Source: Cinnamomum chago (taxonomy: Eukaryota > Streptophyta > Magnoliopsida > Laurales > Lauraceae). From it: a stretch of 64,000 bases of DNA. This document shows positions 52,361 through 64,000 of the stretch, in pieces. A model generated the notes under the pieces. It made no database searches. It was given only the letters and a program-made list of their open reading frames with translations, and had not been told where the DNA came from. Location: contig CP142452.1 of NCBI GenBank assembly GCA_038049695.1, positions 52,162,501-52,226,500 of the forward strand, read 5' to 3'. Position numbers and translations under genes: made by a program. How positions within the stretch are numbered: position 1 is the first letter of the stretch; each line of letters opens with the position of its first letter.

Positions 52361-55300
52361 TTAAGTTTTATTACTTGTTCTTGATCATTGGATACATGTT
52401 TGCACATATGCTTCTTGTCACATTTCTATTGATTTTGGAAATGCATATGAATTGGTTTTTCTCTCTTGTTAAATCTCTTGGAACTCTTGGGAATGTATGC
52501 ATTTTATTTAGTCAAGTTTGTTCATATGGTTTTATAAGGAATGAGGTTGGATTGGCTATTCATAGTTATGTTATAAGTCACATTGACTTGAATTGATACT
52601 CATTTAAAGAGGTGTTTGAATTTAATTGTTCATTGGAGTTTAATGAGGATTTGAAGTGATTTTGGAAGACAAATGCAAGTGGATGGTTTGAATGTTATTA
52701 AGTTTTATGAGAAAATCTTAAGTTTTATTACTTGTTCTTGATCATTGGATACATGTTTGCACATATGCTTCTTGTCACATTTCTATTGATTTCGAAATGC
52801 ATATGAATTGGTTTTTCTCTCTTGTTAAATCTCTTGGAACTCTTGGGAATGTATGCATTTTATTTAGTCAAGTTTGTTCATATGGTTTTATAAGGAATGA
52901 GGTTGGATTGGCTATTCATGGTTATGTTATAAGTCACATTGACTTGAATTGATACTCATTTAAAGAGGTGTTTGAATTTAATTGTTCATTGGAGTTTAAT
53001 GAGGATTTGAAGTGATTTTGGAAGAGAAATGCAAGTGGATGGTTTGAATGTTATTAAAACTTTATGAGAAACTCTTAAGTTTTATTACTTGTTCTTGATC
53101 ATTGGATACATGTTTGCACATATGCTTCTTGTCACATTTCTATTGATTTCGAAATGCATATGAATTGGTTTTTCTCTCTTGTTAAATCTCTTGGAACTCT
53201 TGGGAATGTATGCATTTTATTTAGTCAAGTTTGTTCATATGGTTTTATAAGGGATGAGGTTGGATTGGCTATTCATGGTTATGTTATAAGTCACATTGAC
53301 TTGAATTGATACTCATTTAAAGAGGTGTTTGAATTTAATTGTTCATTGGAGTTTAATGAGGATTTGAAGTGATTTTGGAAGACAAATGCAGGTGGATGGT
53401 TTGAATGTTATTAAGTTTTATGAGAAAATCTTAAGTTTTATTACTTGTTCTTGATCATTGGATACATGTTCGCACATATGCTTCTTGTCACATTTCTATT
53501 GATTTCGAAATGCATATGAATTGGTTTTTCTCTCTTGTTAAATCTCTTGGAACTCTTGGGAATGTATGCATTTTATTTAGTCAAGTTTGTTCATATGGTT
53601 TTATAAGGAATGAGGTTGGATTGGCTATTCATGGTTATGTTATAAGTTACATTGACTTGAATTGATACTCATTTAAAGAGGTGTTTGAATTTAATTGTTC
53701 ATTAGAGTTCAATGAGGATTTGAAGTGATTTTGGAAGAGAAATGCAAGTGGATGGTTTGAATGTTATTAAGTTTTATGAGAAAATCTTAAGTTTTATTAC
53801 TTGTTCTTGATCATTGGATACATGTTTGCACATATGCATCTTGTCACTTTTCTATTGATTTCGAAATGCATATGAATTGGTTTTTCTCTCTTGTTAAATC
53901 TCTTGGAACTCTTGGGAATGTATGCATTTTATTTAGTCAAGTTTGTTCATATGGTTTTATAAGGAATGAGGTTGGATTGGCTATTCATGGTTATGTTATA
54001 AGTCACATTGACTTGAATTGATACTCATTTAAAGAGGTGTTTGAATTTAATTGTTCATTAGAGTTTAATGAGGATTTGAAGTGATTTTGGAAGAGAAATG
54101 CAAGTGGATGGTTTGAATGTTATTAAGTTTTATGAGAAAATCTTAAGTTTTATTACTTGTTCTTGATCATTGGATACATGTTTGCACATATGCTTCTTGT
54201 CACATTTCTATTGATTTCGAAATGCATATGAATTGGTTTTTCTATCTTGTTAAATCTCTTGGAACTCTTGGGAATGTATGCATTTTATTTAGTCAAGTTT
54301 GTTCATATGGTTTTATAAGGAATGAGGTTGGATTGGCTATTCATGGTTATGTTATAAGTCACATTGACTTGAATTGATACTCATTTAAAGAGGTGTTTGA
54401 ATTTAATTGTTCATTGGAGTTTAATGAGGATTTGAAGTGATTTTGGAAGAGAAATGCAAGTGGATGGTTTGAATGTTATTAAAACTTTATGAGAAACTCT
54501 TAAGTTTTATTACTTGTTCTTGATCATTGGATACATGTTTGCACATATGCATCTTGTCACTTTTCTATTGATTTCGAAATGCATATGAATTGGTTTTTCT
54601 CTCTTGTTAAATCTCTTGGAACTCTTGGGAATGTATGCATTTTATTTAGTCAAGTTTGTTCATATGGTTTTATAAGGAATGAGGTTGGATTGGCTATTCA
54701 TGGTTATGTTATAAGTCACATTGACTTGAAATGAAACTCATTTGAAGAGGTGTTTGAATTTAATTGTTCATTGGAGTTTAATGAGGATTTGAAGTGATTT
54801 TGGAAGAGAAATGCAAGTGGATGGTTTGAATGTTATTAAAACTTTATGAGAAACTCTTAAGTTTTATTACTTGTTCTTGATCGTTGGATACATGTTTGCA
54901 CATATGCTTCTTGTCACATTTCTATTGATTTCGAAATGCATATGAATTGGTTTTTCTCTCTTGTTAAATCTCTTGGAACTCTTGGGAATGTATGCATTTT
55001 ATTTAGTCAAGTTTGTTCATATGGTTTTATAAGGAATGAGGTTGGATTGGCTATTCATAGTTATGTTATAAGTCACATTGACTTGAATTGATACTCATTT
55101 AAAGAGGTGTTTGAATTTAATTGTTCATTGGAGTTTAATGAGGATTTGAAGTGATTTTGGAAGACAAATGCAAGTGGATGGTTTGAATGTTATTAAGTTT
55201 TATGAGAAAATCTTAAGTTTTATTACTTGTTCTTGATCATTGGATACATGTTTGCACATATGCTTCTTGTCACATTTCTATTGATTTCGAAATGCATATG

Positions 55301-57704
55301 AATTGGTTTTTCTCTCTTGTTAAATCTCTTGGAACTCTTGGGAATGTATGCATTTTATTTAGTCAAGTTTGTTCATATGGTTTTATAAGGAATGAGGTTG
55401 GATTGGCTATTCATGGTTATGTTATAAGTCACATTGACTTGAATTGATACTCATTTAAAGAGGTGTTTGAATTTAATTGTTCATTGGAGTTTAATGAGGA
55501 TTTGAAGTGATTTTGGAAGAGAAATGCAGGTGGATGGTTTGAATGTTATTAAGTTTTATGAGAAAATCTTAAGTTTTATTACTTGTTCTTGATCATTGGA
55601 TACATGTTTGCACATATGCTTCTTGTCACATTTCTATTGATTTCGAAATGCATATGAATTGGTTTTTCTCTCTTGTTAAATCTCTTGGAACTCTTGGGAA
55701 TGTATGCATTTTATTTAGTCAAGTTTGTTCATATGGTTTTATAAGGAATGAGGTTGGATTGGCTATTCATGGTTATGTTATAAGTCACATTGACTTGAAT
55801 TGATACTCATTTAAAGAGGTGTTTGAATTTAATTGTTCATTGGAGTTTAATGAGGATTTGAAGTGATTTTGGAAGAGAAATGCAAGTGGATGGTTTGAAT
55901 GTTATTAAGTTTTATGAGAAAATCTTAAGTTTTATTACTTGTTCTTGATCGTTGGATACATGTTTGCACATATGCTTCTTGTCACATTTCTATTGATTTC
56001 GAAAAGCATATGAATTGGTTTTTCTCTCTTGTTAAATCTCTTGGAACTCTTGGGAATGTATGCATTTTATTTAGTCAAGTTTGTTCATATGGTTTTATAA
56101 GGAATGAGGTTGGATTGGCTATTCATAGTTATGTTATAAGTCACATTGACTTGAATTGATACTCATTTAAAGAGGTGTTTGAATTTAATTGTTCATTGGA
56201 GTTTAATGAGGATTTGAAGTGATTTTGGAAGAGAAATGCAAGTGGATGGTTTGAATGTTAATAAGTTTTATGAGAAAATCTTAAGTTTTATTACTTGTTC
56301 TTGATCATTGGATACATGTTTGCACATATGCTTCTTGTCACATTTCTATTGATTTCGAAATGCATATGAATTGGTTTTTCTCTCTTGTTAAATCTCTTGG
56401 AACTCTTGGGAATGTATGCATTTTATTTAGTCAAGTTTGTTCATATGGTTTTATAAGGAATGAGGTTGGATTGGCTATTCATGGTTATGTTATAAGTCAC
56501 ATTGACTTGAATTGATACTCATTTAAAGAGGTGTTTGAATTTAATTGTTCATTGGAGTTTAATGAGGATTTGAAGTGATTTTGGAAGAGAAATGCAAGTG
56601 GATGGTTTGAATGTTATTAAGTTTTATGAGAAAATCTTAAGTTTTATTACTTGTTCTTGATCGTTGGATACATGTTTGCACATATGCTTCTTGTCACATT
56701 TCTATTGATTTCGAAATGCATATGAATTGGTTTTTCTCTCTTGTTAAATCTCTTGGAACTCTTGGGAATGTATGCATTTTATTTAGTCAAGTTTGTTCAT
56801 ATGGTTTTATAAGGAATGAGGTTGGATTGGCTATTCATGGTTATGTTATAAGTCACATTGACTTGAATTGATACTCATTTAAAGAGGTGTTTGAATTTAA
56901 TTGTTCATTGGAGTTTAATGAGGATTTGAAGTGATTTTGGAAGAGAAATGCAGGTGGATGGTTTGAATGTTATTAAGTTTTATGAGAAAATCTTAAGTTT
57001 TATTACTTGTTCTTGATCATTGGATACATGTTTGCACATATGCTTCTTGTCACATTTCTATTGATTTCGAAATGCATATGAATTGGTTTTTCTCTCTTGT
57101 TAAATCTCTTGGAACTCTTGGGAATGTATGCATTTTATTTAGTCAAGTTTGTTCATATGGTTTTATAAGGAATGAGGTTGGATTGGCTATTCATGGTTAT
57201 GTTATAAGTCACATTGACTTGAAATGAAACTCATTTGAAGAGGTGTTTGAATTTAATTGTTCATTGGAGTTTAATGAGGATTTGAAGTGATTTTGGAAGA
57301 GAAATGCAAGTTGATGGTTTGAATGTTATTAAGTTTTATGAGAAAATCTTAAGTTTTATTACTTGTTCTTGATCGTTGGATACATGTTTGCACATATGCT
57401 TCTTGTCACATTTCTATTGATTTCGAAATGCATATGAATTGGTTTTTCTCTCTTGTTAAATCTCTTGGAACTCTTGGGAATGTATGCATTTTATTTAGTC
57501 AAGTTTGTTCATATGGTTTTATAAGGAATGAGGTTGGATTGGCTATTCATGGTTATGTTATAAGTCACATTGACTTGAATTGATACTCATTTAAAGAGGT
57601 GTTTGAATTTAATTGTTCATTGGAGTTTAATGAGGATTTGAAGTGATTTTGGAAGAGAAATGCAAGTGGATGGTTTGAATGTTATTAAGTTTTATGAGAA
57701 AATC
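52361..57704 (+). repeat. 15-monomer unit (M148-M162)
   Basis: Order: TTTTGGAAATGC; monomer ending GAGAAACTC; GGGATGAGG; ATGTTCGC; GCATCTTG; CTATCTTG; GCATCTTG/AAATGAAAC; G-at-27 with CATAGTT; GCAGGTGG; plain; AAAAGCATATG ending TTAATAAG; plain; GCAGGTGG; AAATGAAAC; plain. Length 5344 bp. Thirteen of its monomers have a counterpart in order in the next block, including the rare TTAATAAG (M158 and M172). M155-M156 differ from M169-M170. Confidence 0.85.
54857..55212 (+). repeat. Mosaic monomer M155
   Basis: The front has G at 27 and a plain middle, as in the AAGTAGATGG type that normally follows GCATCTTG/AAATGAAAC (M144, M169). The back has CATAGTT and GACAAATGCAAGTGGATGG, as in AAAAGCATATG or TTTTGGAAATGC monomers. 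It is followed by a GCAGGTGG monomer, the usual follower of the TTTTGGAAATGC type. The back half and its neighbour thus appear to come from another place in the array. Confidence 0.65.
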
Positions 57705-60700
57705 TTAAGTTTTATTACTTGTTCTTGATCATTGGATACATGTTTGCACATATGCTTCTTGTCACATTTCTATTGATTTTGGAAATGCATATGAATTGGT
57801 TTTTCTCTCTTGTTAAATCTCTTGGAACTCTTGGGAATGTATGCATTTTATTTAGTCAAGTTTGTTCATATGGTTTTATAAGGAATGAGGTTGGATTGGC
57901 TATTCATAGTTATGTTATAAGTCACATTGACTTGAATTGATACTCATTTAAAGAGGTGTTTGAATTTAATTGTTCATTGGAGTTTAATGAGGATTTGAAG
58001 TGATTTTGGAAGAGAAATGCAAGTGGATGGTTTGAATGTTATTAAGTTTTATGAGAAAATCTTAAGCTTTATTACTTGTTCTTGATCATTGGATACATGT
58101 TTGCACATATGCTTCTTGTCACATTTCTATTGATTTCGAAATGCATATGAATTGGTTTTTCTCTCTTGTTAAATCTCTTGGAACTCTTGGGAATGTATGC
58201 ATTTTATTTAGTCAAGTTTGTTCATATGGTTTTATAAGGGATGAGGTTGGATTGGCTATTCATGGTTATGTTATAAGTCACATTGACTTGAATTGATACT
58301 CATTTAAAGAGGTGTTTGAATTTAATTGTTCATTGGAGTTTAATGAGGATTTGAAGTGATTTTGGAAGACAAATGCAGGTGGATGGTTTGAATGTTATTA
58401 AGTTTTATGAGAAAATCTTAAGTTTTATTACTTGTTCTTGATCATTGGATACATGTTCGCACATATGCTTCTTGTCACATTTCTATTGATTTCGAAATGC
58501 ATATGAATTGGTTTTTCTCTCTTGTTAAATCTCTTGGAACTCTTGGGAATGTATGCATTTTATTTAGTCAAGTTTGTTCATATGGTTTTATAAGGAATGA
58601 GGTTGGATTGGCTATTCATGGTTATGTTATAAGTTACATTGACTTGAATTGATACTCATTTAAAGAGGTGTTTGAATTTAATTGTTCATTAGAGTTCAAT
58701 GAGGATTTGAAGTGATTTTGGAAGAGAAATGCAAGTGGATGGTTTGAATGTTATTAAGTTTTATGAGAAAATCTTAAGTTTTATTACTTGTTCTTGATCA
58801 TTGGATACATGTTTGCACATATGCATCTTGTCACTTTTCTATTGATTTCGAAATGCATATGAATTGGTTTTTCTCTCTTGTTAAATCTCTTGGAACTCTT
58901 GGGAATGTATGCATTTTATTTAGTCAAGTTTGTTCATATGGTTTTATAAGGAATGAGGTTGGATTGGCTATTCATGGTTATGTTATAAGTCACATTGACT
59001 TGAATTGATACTCATTTAAAGAGGTGTTTGAATTTAATTGTTCATTAGAGTTTAATGAGGATTTGAAGTGATTTTGGAAGAGAAATGCAAGTGGATGGTT
59101 TGAATGTTATTAAGTTTTATGAGAAAATCTTAAGTTTTATTACTTGTTCTTGATCATTGGATACATGTTTGCACATATGCTTCTTGTCACATTTCTATTG
59201 ATTTCGAAATGCATATGAATTGGTTTTTCTATCTTGTTAAATCTCTTGGAACTCTTGGGAATGTATGCATTTTATTTAGTCAAGTTTGTTCATATGGTTT
59301 TATAAGGAATGAGGTTGGATTGGCTATTCATGGTTATGTTATAAGTCACATTGACTTGAATTGATACTCATTTAAAGAGGTGTTTGAATTTAATTGTTCA
59401 TTGGAGTTTAATGAGGATTTGAAGTGATTTTGGAAGAGAAATGCAAGTGGATGGTTTGAATGTTATTAAAACTTTATGAGAAACTCTTAAGTTTTATTAC
59501 TTGTTCTTGATCATTGGATACATGTTTGCACATATGCATCTTGTCACTTTTCTATTGATTTCGAAATGCATATGAATTGGTTTTTCTCTCTTGTTAAATC
59601 TCTTGGAACTCTTGGGAATGTATGCATTTTATTTAGTCAAGTTTGTTCATATGGTTTTATAAGGAATGAGGTTGGATTTGCTATTCATGGTTATGTTATA
59701 AGTCACATTGACTTGAAATGAAACTCATTTGAAGAGGTGTTTGAATTTAATTGTTCATTGGAGTTTAATGAGGATTTGAAGTGATTTTGGAAGAGAAATG
59801 CAAGTGGATGGTTTGAATGTTATTAAAACTTTATGAGAAACTCTTAAGTTTTATTACTTGTTCTTGATCGTTGGATACATGTTTGCACATATGCTTCTTG
59901 TCACATTTCTATTGATTTCGAAATGCATATGAATTGGTTTTTCTCTCTTGTTAAATCTCTTGGAACTCTTGGGAATGTATGCATTTTATTTAGTCAAGTT
60001 TGTTCATATGGTTTTATAAGGAATGAGGTTGGATTGGCTATTCATGGTTATGTTATAAGTCACATTGACTTGAATTGATACTCATTTAAAGAGGTGTTTG
60101 AATTTAATTGTTCATTGGAGTTTAATGAGGATTTGAAGTGATTTTGGAAGACAAATGCAAGTAGATGGTTTGAATGTTATTAAGTTTTATGAGAAAATCT
60201 TAAGTTTTATTACTTGTTCTTGATCATTGGATACATGTTTGTACATATGCTTCTTGTCACATTTCTATTGATTTCGAAATGCATATGAATTGGTTTTTCT
60301 CTCTTGTTAAATCTCTTGGAACTCTTGGGAATGTATGCATTTTATTTAGTCAAGTTTGTTCATATGGTTATATAAGGAATGAGGTTAGATTGGCTATTCA
60401 TGGTTATGTTATAAGTCACATTGACTTGAATTGATACTCATTTAAAGAGGTGTTTGAATTTAATTGTTCATTGGAGTTTAATGAGGATTTGAAGTGATTT
60501 TGGAAGAGAAATGCAGGTGGATGGTTTGAATGTTATTAAGTTTTATGAGAAAATCTTAAGTTTTATTACTTGTTCTTGATCATTGGATACATGTTTGCAC
60601 ATATGCTTCTTGTCACATTTCTATTGATTTCGAAATGCATATGAATTGGTTTTTCTCTCTTGTTAAATCTCTTGGAACTCTTGGGAATGTATGCATTTTA

Positions 60701-62691
60701 TTTAGTCAAGTTTGTTCATATGGTTTTATAAGGAATGAGGTTGGATTGGCTATTCATGGTTATGTTATAAGTCACATTGACTTGAATTGATACTCATTTA
60801 AAGAGGTGTTTGAATTTAATTGTTCATTGGAGTTTAATGAGGATTTGAAGTGATTTTGGAAGAGAAATGCAAGTGGATGGTTTGAATGTTATTAAGTTTT
60901 ATGAGAAAATCTTAAGTTTTATTACTTGTTCTTGATCGTTGGATACATGTTTGCACATATGCTTCTTGTCACATTTCTTTTGATTTCGAAAAGCATATGA
61001 ATTGGTTTTTCTCTCTTGTTAAATCTCTTGGAACTCTTGGGAATGTATGCATTTTATTTAGTCAAGTTTGTTCATATGGTTTTATAAGGAATGAGGTTGG
61101 ATTGGCTATTCATAGTTATGTTATAAGTCACATTGACTTGAATTGATACTCATTTAAAGAGGTGTTTGAATTTAATTGTTCATTGGAGTTTAATGAGGAT
61201 TTGAAGTGATTTTGGAAGAGAAATGCAAGTGGATGGTTTGAATGTTAATAAGTTTTATGAGAAAATCTTAAGTTTTATTACTTGTTCTTGATCATTGGAT
61301 ACATGTTTGCACATATGCTTCTTGTCACATTTCTATTGATTTCGAAATGCATATGAATTGGTTTTTCTCTCTTGTTAAATCTCTTGGAACTCTTGGGAAT
61401 GTATGCATTTTATTTAGTCAAGTTTGTTCATATGGTTTTATAAGGAATGAGGTTGGATTGGCTATTCATGGTTATGTTATAAGTCACATTGACTTGAATT
61501 GATACTCATTTAAAGAGGTGTTTGAATTTAATTGTTCATTGGAGTTTAATGAGGATTTGAAGTGATTTTGGAAGAGAAATGCAAGTGGATGGTTTGAATG
61601 TTATTAAGTTTTATGAGAAAATCTTAAGTTTTATTACTTGTTCTTGATCGTTGGATACATGTTTGCACATATGCTTCTTGTCACATTTCTATTGATTTCG
61701 AAATGCATATGAATTGGTTTTTCTCTCTTGTTAAATCTCTTGGAACTCTTGGGAATGTATGCATTTTATTTAGTCAAGTTTGTTCATATGGTTTTATAAG
61801 GAATGAGGTTGGATTGGCTATTCATGGTTATGTTATAAGTCACATTGACTTGAATTGATACTCATTTAAAGAGGTGTTTGAATTTAATTGTTCATTGGAG
61901 TTTAATGAGGATTTGAAGTGATTTTGGAAGAGAAATGCAGGTGGATGGTTTGAATGTTATTAAGTTTTATGAGAAAATCTTAAGTTTTATTACTTGTTCT
62001 TGATCATTGGATACATGTTTGCACATATGCTTCTTGTCACATTTCTATTGATTTCGAAATGCATATGAATTGGTTTTTCTCTCTTGTTAAATCTCTTGGA
62101 ACTCTTGGGAATGTATGCATTTTATTTAGTCAAGTTTGTTCATATGGTTTTATAAGGAATGAGGTTGGATTGGCTATTCATGGTTATGTTATAAGTCACA
62201 TTGACTTGAAATGAAACTCATTTGAAGAGGTGTTTGAATTTAATTGTTCATTGGAGTTTAATGAGGATTTGAAGTGATTTTGGAAGAGAAATGCAAGTTG
62301 ATGGTTTGAATGTTATTAAGTTTTATGAGAAAATCTTAAGTTTTATTACTTGTTCTTGATCGTTGGATACATGTTTGCACATATGCTTCTTGTCACATTT
62401 CTATTGATTTCGAAATGCATATGAATTGGTTTTTCTCTCTTGTTAAATCTCTTGGAACTCTTGGGAATGTATGCATTTTATTTAGTCAAGTTTGTTCATA
62501 TGGTTTTATAAGGAATGAGGTTGGATTGGCTATTCATGGTTATGTTATAAGTCACATTGACTTGAATTGATACTCATTTAAAGAGGTGTTTGAATTTAAT
62601 TGTTCATTGGAGTTTAATGAGGATTTGAAGTGATTTTGGAAGAGAAATGCAAGTGGATGGTTTGAATGTTATTAAGTTTTATGAGAAAATC
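57705..62691 (+). repeat. 14-monomer unit (M163-M176)
   Basis: A 4987-bp counterpart of 52361-57704, one monomer shorter. M163 has the TTTTGGAAATGC front of M148 and a GGAAGAG back like M149, so it may be a fusion of the two. M169-M170 carry AAGTAGATGG, GTTTGTACAT and TTATATAAGG, as in the 8.9-kb unit, where the 15-monomer copy has other variants. M164 starts CTTAAGCTTT and M172 has TTTCTTTTGATT, both seen once. Confidence 0.85.
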
Positions 62692-64000
62692 TTAAGTTTT
62701 ATTACTTGTTCTTGATCATTGGATACATGTTTGCACATATGCTTCTTGTCACATTTCTATTGATTTTGGAAATGCATATGAATTGGTTTTTCTCTCTTGT
62801 TAAATCTCTTGGAACTCTTGGGAATGTATGCATTTTATTTAGTCAAGTTTGTTCATATGGTTTTATAAGGAATGAGGTTGGATTGGCTATTCATAGTTAT
62901 GTTATAAGTCACATTGACTTGAATTGATACTCATTTAAAGAGGTGTTTGAATTTAATTGTTCATTGGAGTTTAATGAGGATTTGAAGTGATTTTGGAAGA
63001 CAAATGCAAGTGGATGGTTTGAATGTTATTAAGTTTTATGAGAAAATCTTAAGTTTTATTACTTGTTCTTGATCATTGGATACATGTTTGCACATATGCT
63101 TCTTGTCACATTTCTATTGATTTCGAAATGCATATGAATTGGTTTTTCTCTCTTGTTAAATCTCTTGGAACTCTTGGGAATGTATGCATTTTATTTAGTC
63201 AAGTTTGTTCATATGGTTTTATAAGGAATGAGGTTGGATTGGCTATTCATGGTTATGTTATAAGTCACATTGACTTGAATTGATACTCATTTAAAGAGGT
63301 GTTTGAATTTAATTGTTCATTGGAGTTTAATGAGGATTTGAAGTGATTTTGGAAGAGAAATGCAGGTGGATGGTTTGAATGTTATTAAGTTTTATGAGAA
63401 AATCTTAAGTTTTATTACTTGTTCTTGATCATTGGATATATGTTTGCACATATGCTTCTTGTCACATTTCTATTGATTTCGAAATGCATATGAATTGGTT
63501 TTTCTCTCTTGTTAAATCTCTTGGAACTCTTGGGAATGTATGCATTTTATTTAGTCAAGTTTGTTCATAAGGTTTGATAAGGAATGAGGTTGGATTGGCT
63601 ATTCATGGTTATGTTATAAGTCACATTGAATTGAATTGATACTCATTTAAAGAGGTGTTTCAATTTAATTGTTCATTGGAGTTTAATGAGGATTTGAAGT
63701 GATTTTGGAAGAGAAATGCAAGTGGATGGTTTGAATGTTATTAAAACTTTATGAGATAATCTTAAGTTTTATTACTTGTTCTTGATCATTGGATACATGT
63801 TCGCACATATGCTTCTTGTCACATTTCTATTGATTTCGAAATGCATATGAATTGGTTTTTCTCTCTTGTTAAATCTCTTGGAACTCTTGGGAATGTATGC
63901 ATTTTATTTAGTCAAGTTTGTTCATATGGTTTTATAAGGAATGAGGTTGGATTGGCTATTCATGGTTATGTTATAAGTTACATTGACTTGAATTGATACT
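62692..64000 (+). repeat. Start of a further unit, cut by the window end (M177-M180)
   Basis: TTTTGGAAATGC, GCAGGTGG, GGATATATG with CATAAGGTTTGAT and GTTTCAAT, then ATGTTCGC. This is the opening order of the 9-monomer HOR and of HOR B. M179 has a private GAATTGAATTG. M180 begins at 63762 and is truncated by the window after 239 bp. Confidence 0.85.

Larger units (their letters stand above)
1..64000 (+). repeat. Satellite DNA array, ~356-bp monomer, about 180 tandem copies
   Basis: The TTAAGTTTTATT box recurs every 355-357 bases from base 1 to M180 at 63762, always on the same strand, with no interruption. Most monomers are 356 bp. Those whose 3' end reads TTATTAAAACTTTATG instead of TTATTAAGTTTTATG are 357 bp, as are those with the TTTTGGAAATGC change, and a few carry 1-bp losses (M5 at 1426, M80 ending 28492). 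Monomers differ from each other at only a few positions each. This is the structure of a eukaryotic satellite. The monomer length is about two nucleosome repeats, which is common among plant satellites, but the family and species are not recognised. No transposon, gene or unique sequence interrupts the array and neither edge lies in the window. Confidence 0.98.

Noticed and set aside
58056-58066. AAGCTT in M164 as a boundary of an inserted element
   Set aside because: It is a single T-to-C change in the TTAAGTTTTATT box and the 356-bp lattice continues unbroken.
1-64000. CRISPR array
   Set aside because: The repeat is about 356 bp with no unique spacers, and there are no cas genes.
1-64000. 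Ribosomal RNA or tRNA gene cluster
   Set aside because: The unit is 30% G+C with no rRNA core motif and no cloverleaf or A/B box that I could find.
1-64000. LTR or other transposon-derived tandem array
   Set aside because: No terminal inverted repeat, primer-binding site, polypurine tract or coding remnant is visible in the monomer.

Overview
The whole window is one uninterrupted satellite DNA array. About 180 head-to-tail copies of a roughly 356-bp A+T-rich monomer run in a single orientation from base 1 to base 64000, and the array continues past both ends. I see no gene, RNA gene, transposon, CRISPR array, origin or unique spacer. In this annotation monomers are numbered M1 to M180. Each is taken to start at the TTAAGTTTTATT box; M1 starts at base 1 and M180 is cut by the window end. 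A plain monomer (M7, 2137-2492) hand-counts to 356 bp, about 30% G+C, with T 153, A 96, G 74 and C 33. Such an array points to constitutive heterochromatin (pericentromeric, subtelomeric or knob-like) of a eukaryote. A plant is my first guess from monomer size and composition, but the sequence alone does not fix the species.

The information lies in the monomer variants, which recur in a fixed order and so define nested higher-order repeats (HORs). Layout: (1) 1-13532, a 25-monomer block of 8903 bp plus the first 13 monomers of a second copy, with a 4-monomer duplication inside it. (2) 13533-14244, two transition monomers. (3) 14245-19232, a 7-monomer HOR in two copies. (4) 19233-24218, a different 7-monomer HOR in two copies. 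(5) 24219-25286, three linking monomers. (6) 25287-34906, a 9-monomer HOR in three nearly identical copies. (7) 34551-38110, a 5-monomer unit in two copies. (8) 33126-52360, a large unit of about 8.9 kb (25, then 24 monomers, then a 5-monomer start of a third copy) that contains the 5-monomer repeat and a 4-monomer repeat. (9) 52361-62691, a 15- then 14-monomer unit. (10) 62692-64000, the start of a further unit resembling the 9-monomer type.

The block lengths, the single-monomer gains and losses, and several chimeric monomers that join the front of one variant to the back of another fit repeated unequal exchange or replication-based duplication, with recent amplification on the right side. 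Ten monomers of one variant carry an open 73-codon frame. I regard it as an accident of a 1-bp insertion that was then copied by the array, not as a gene.
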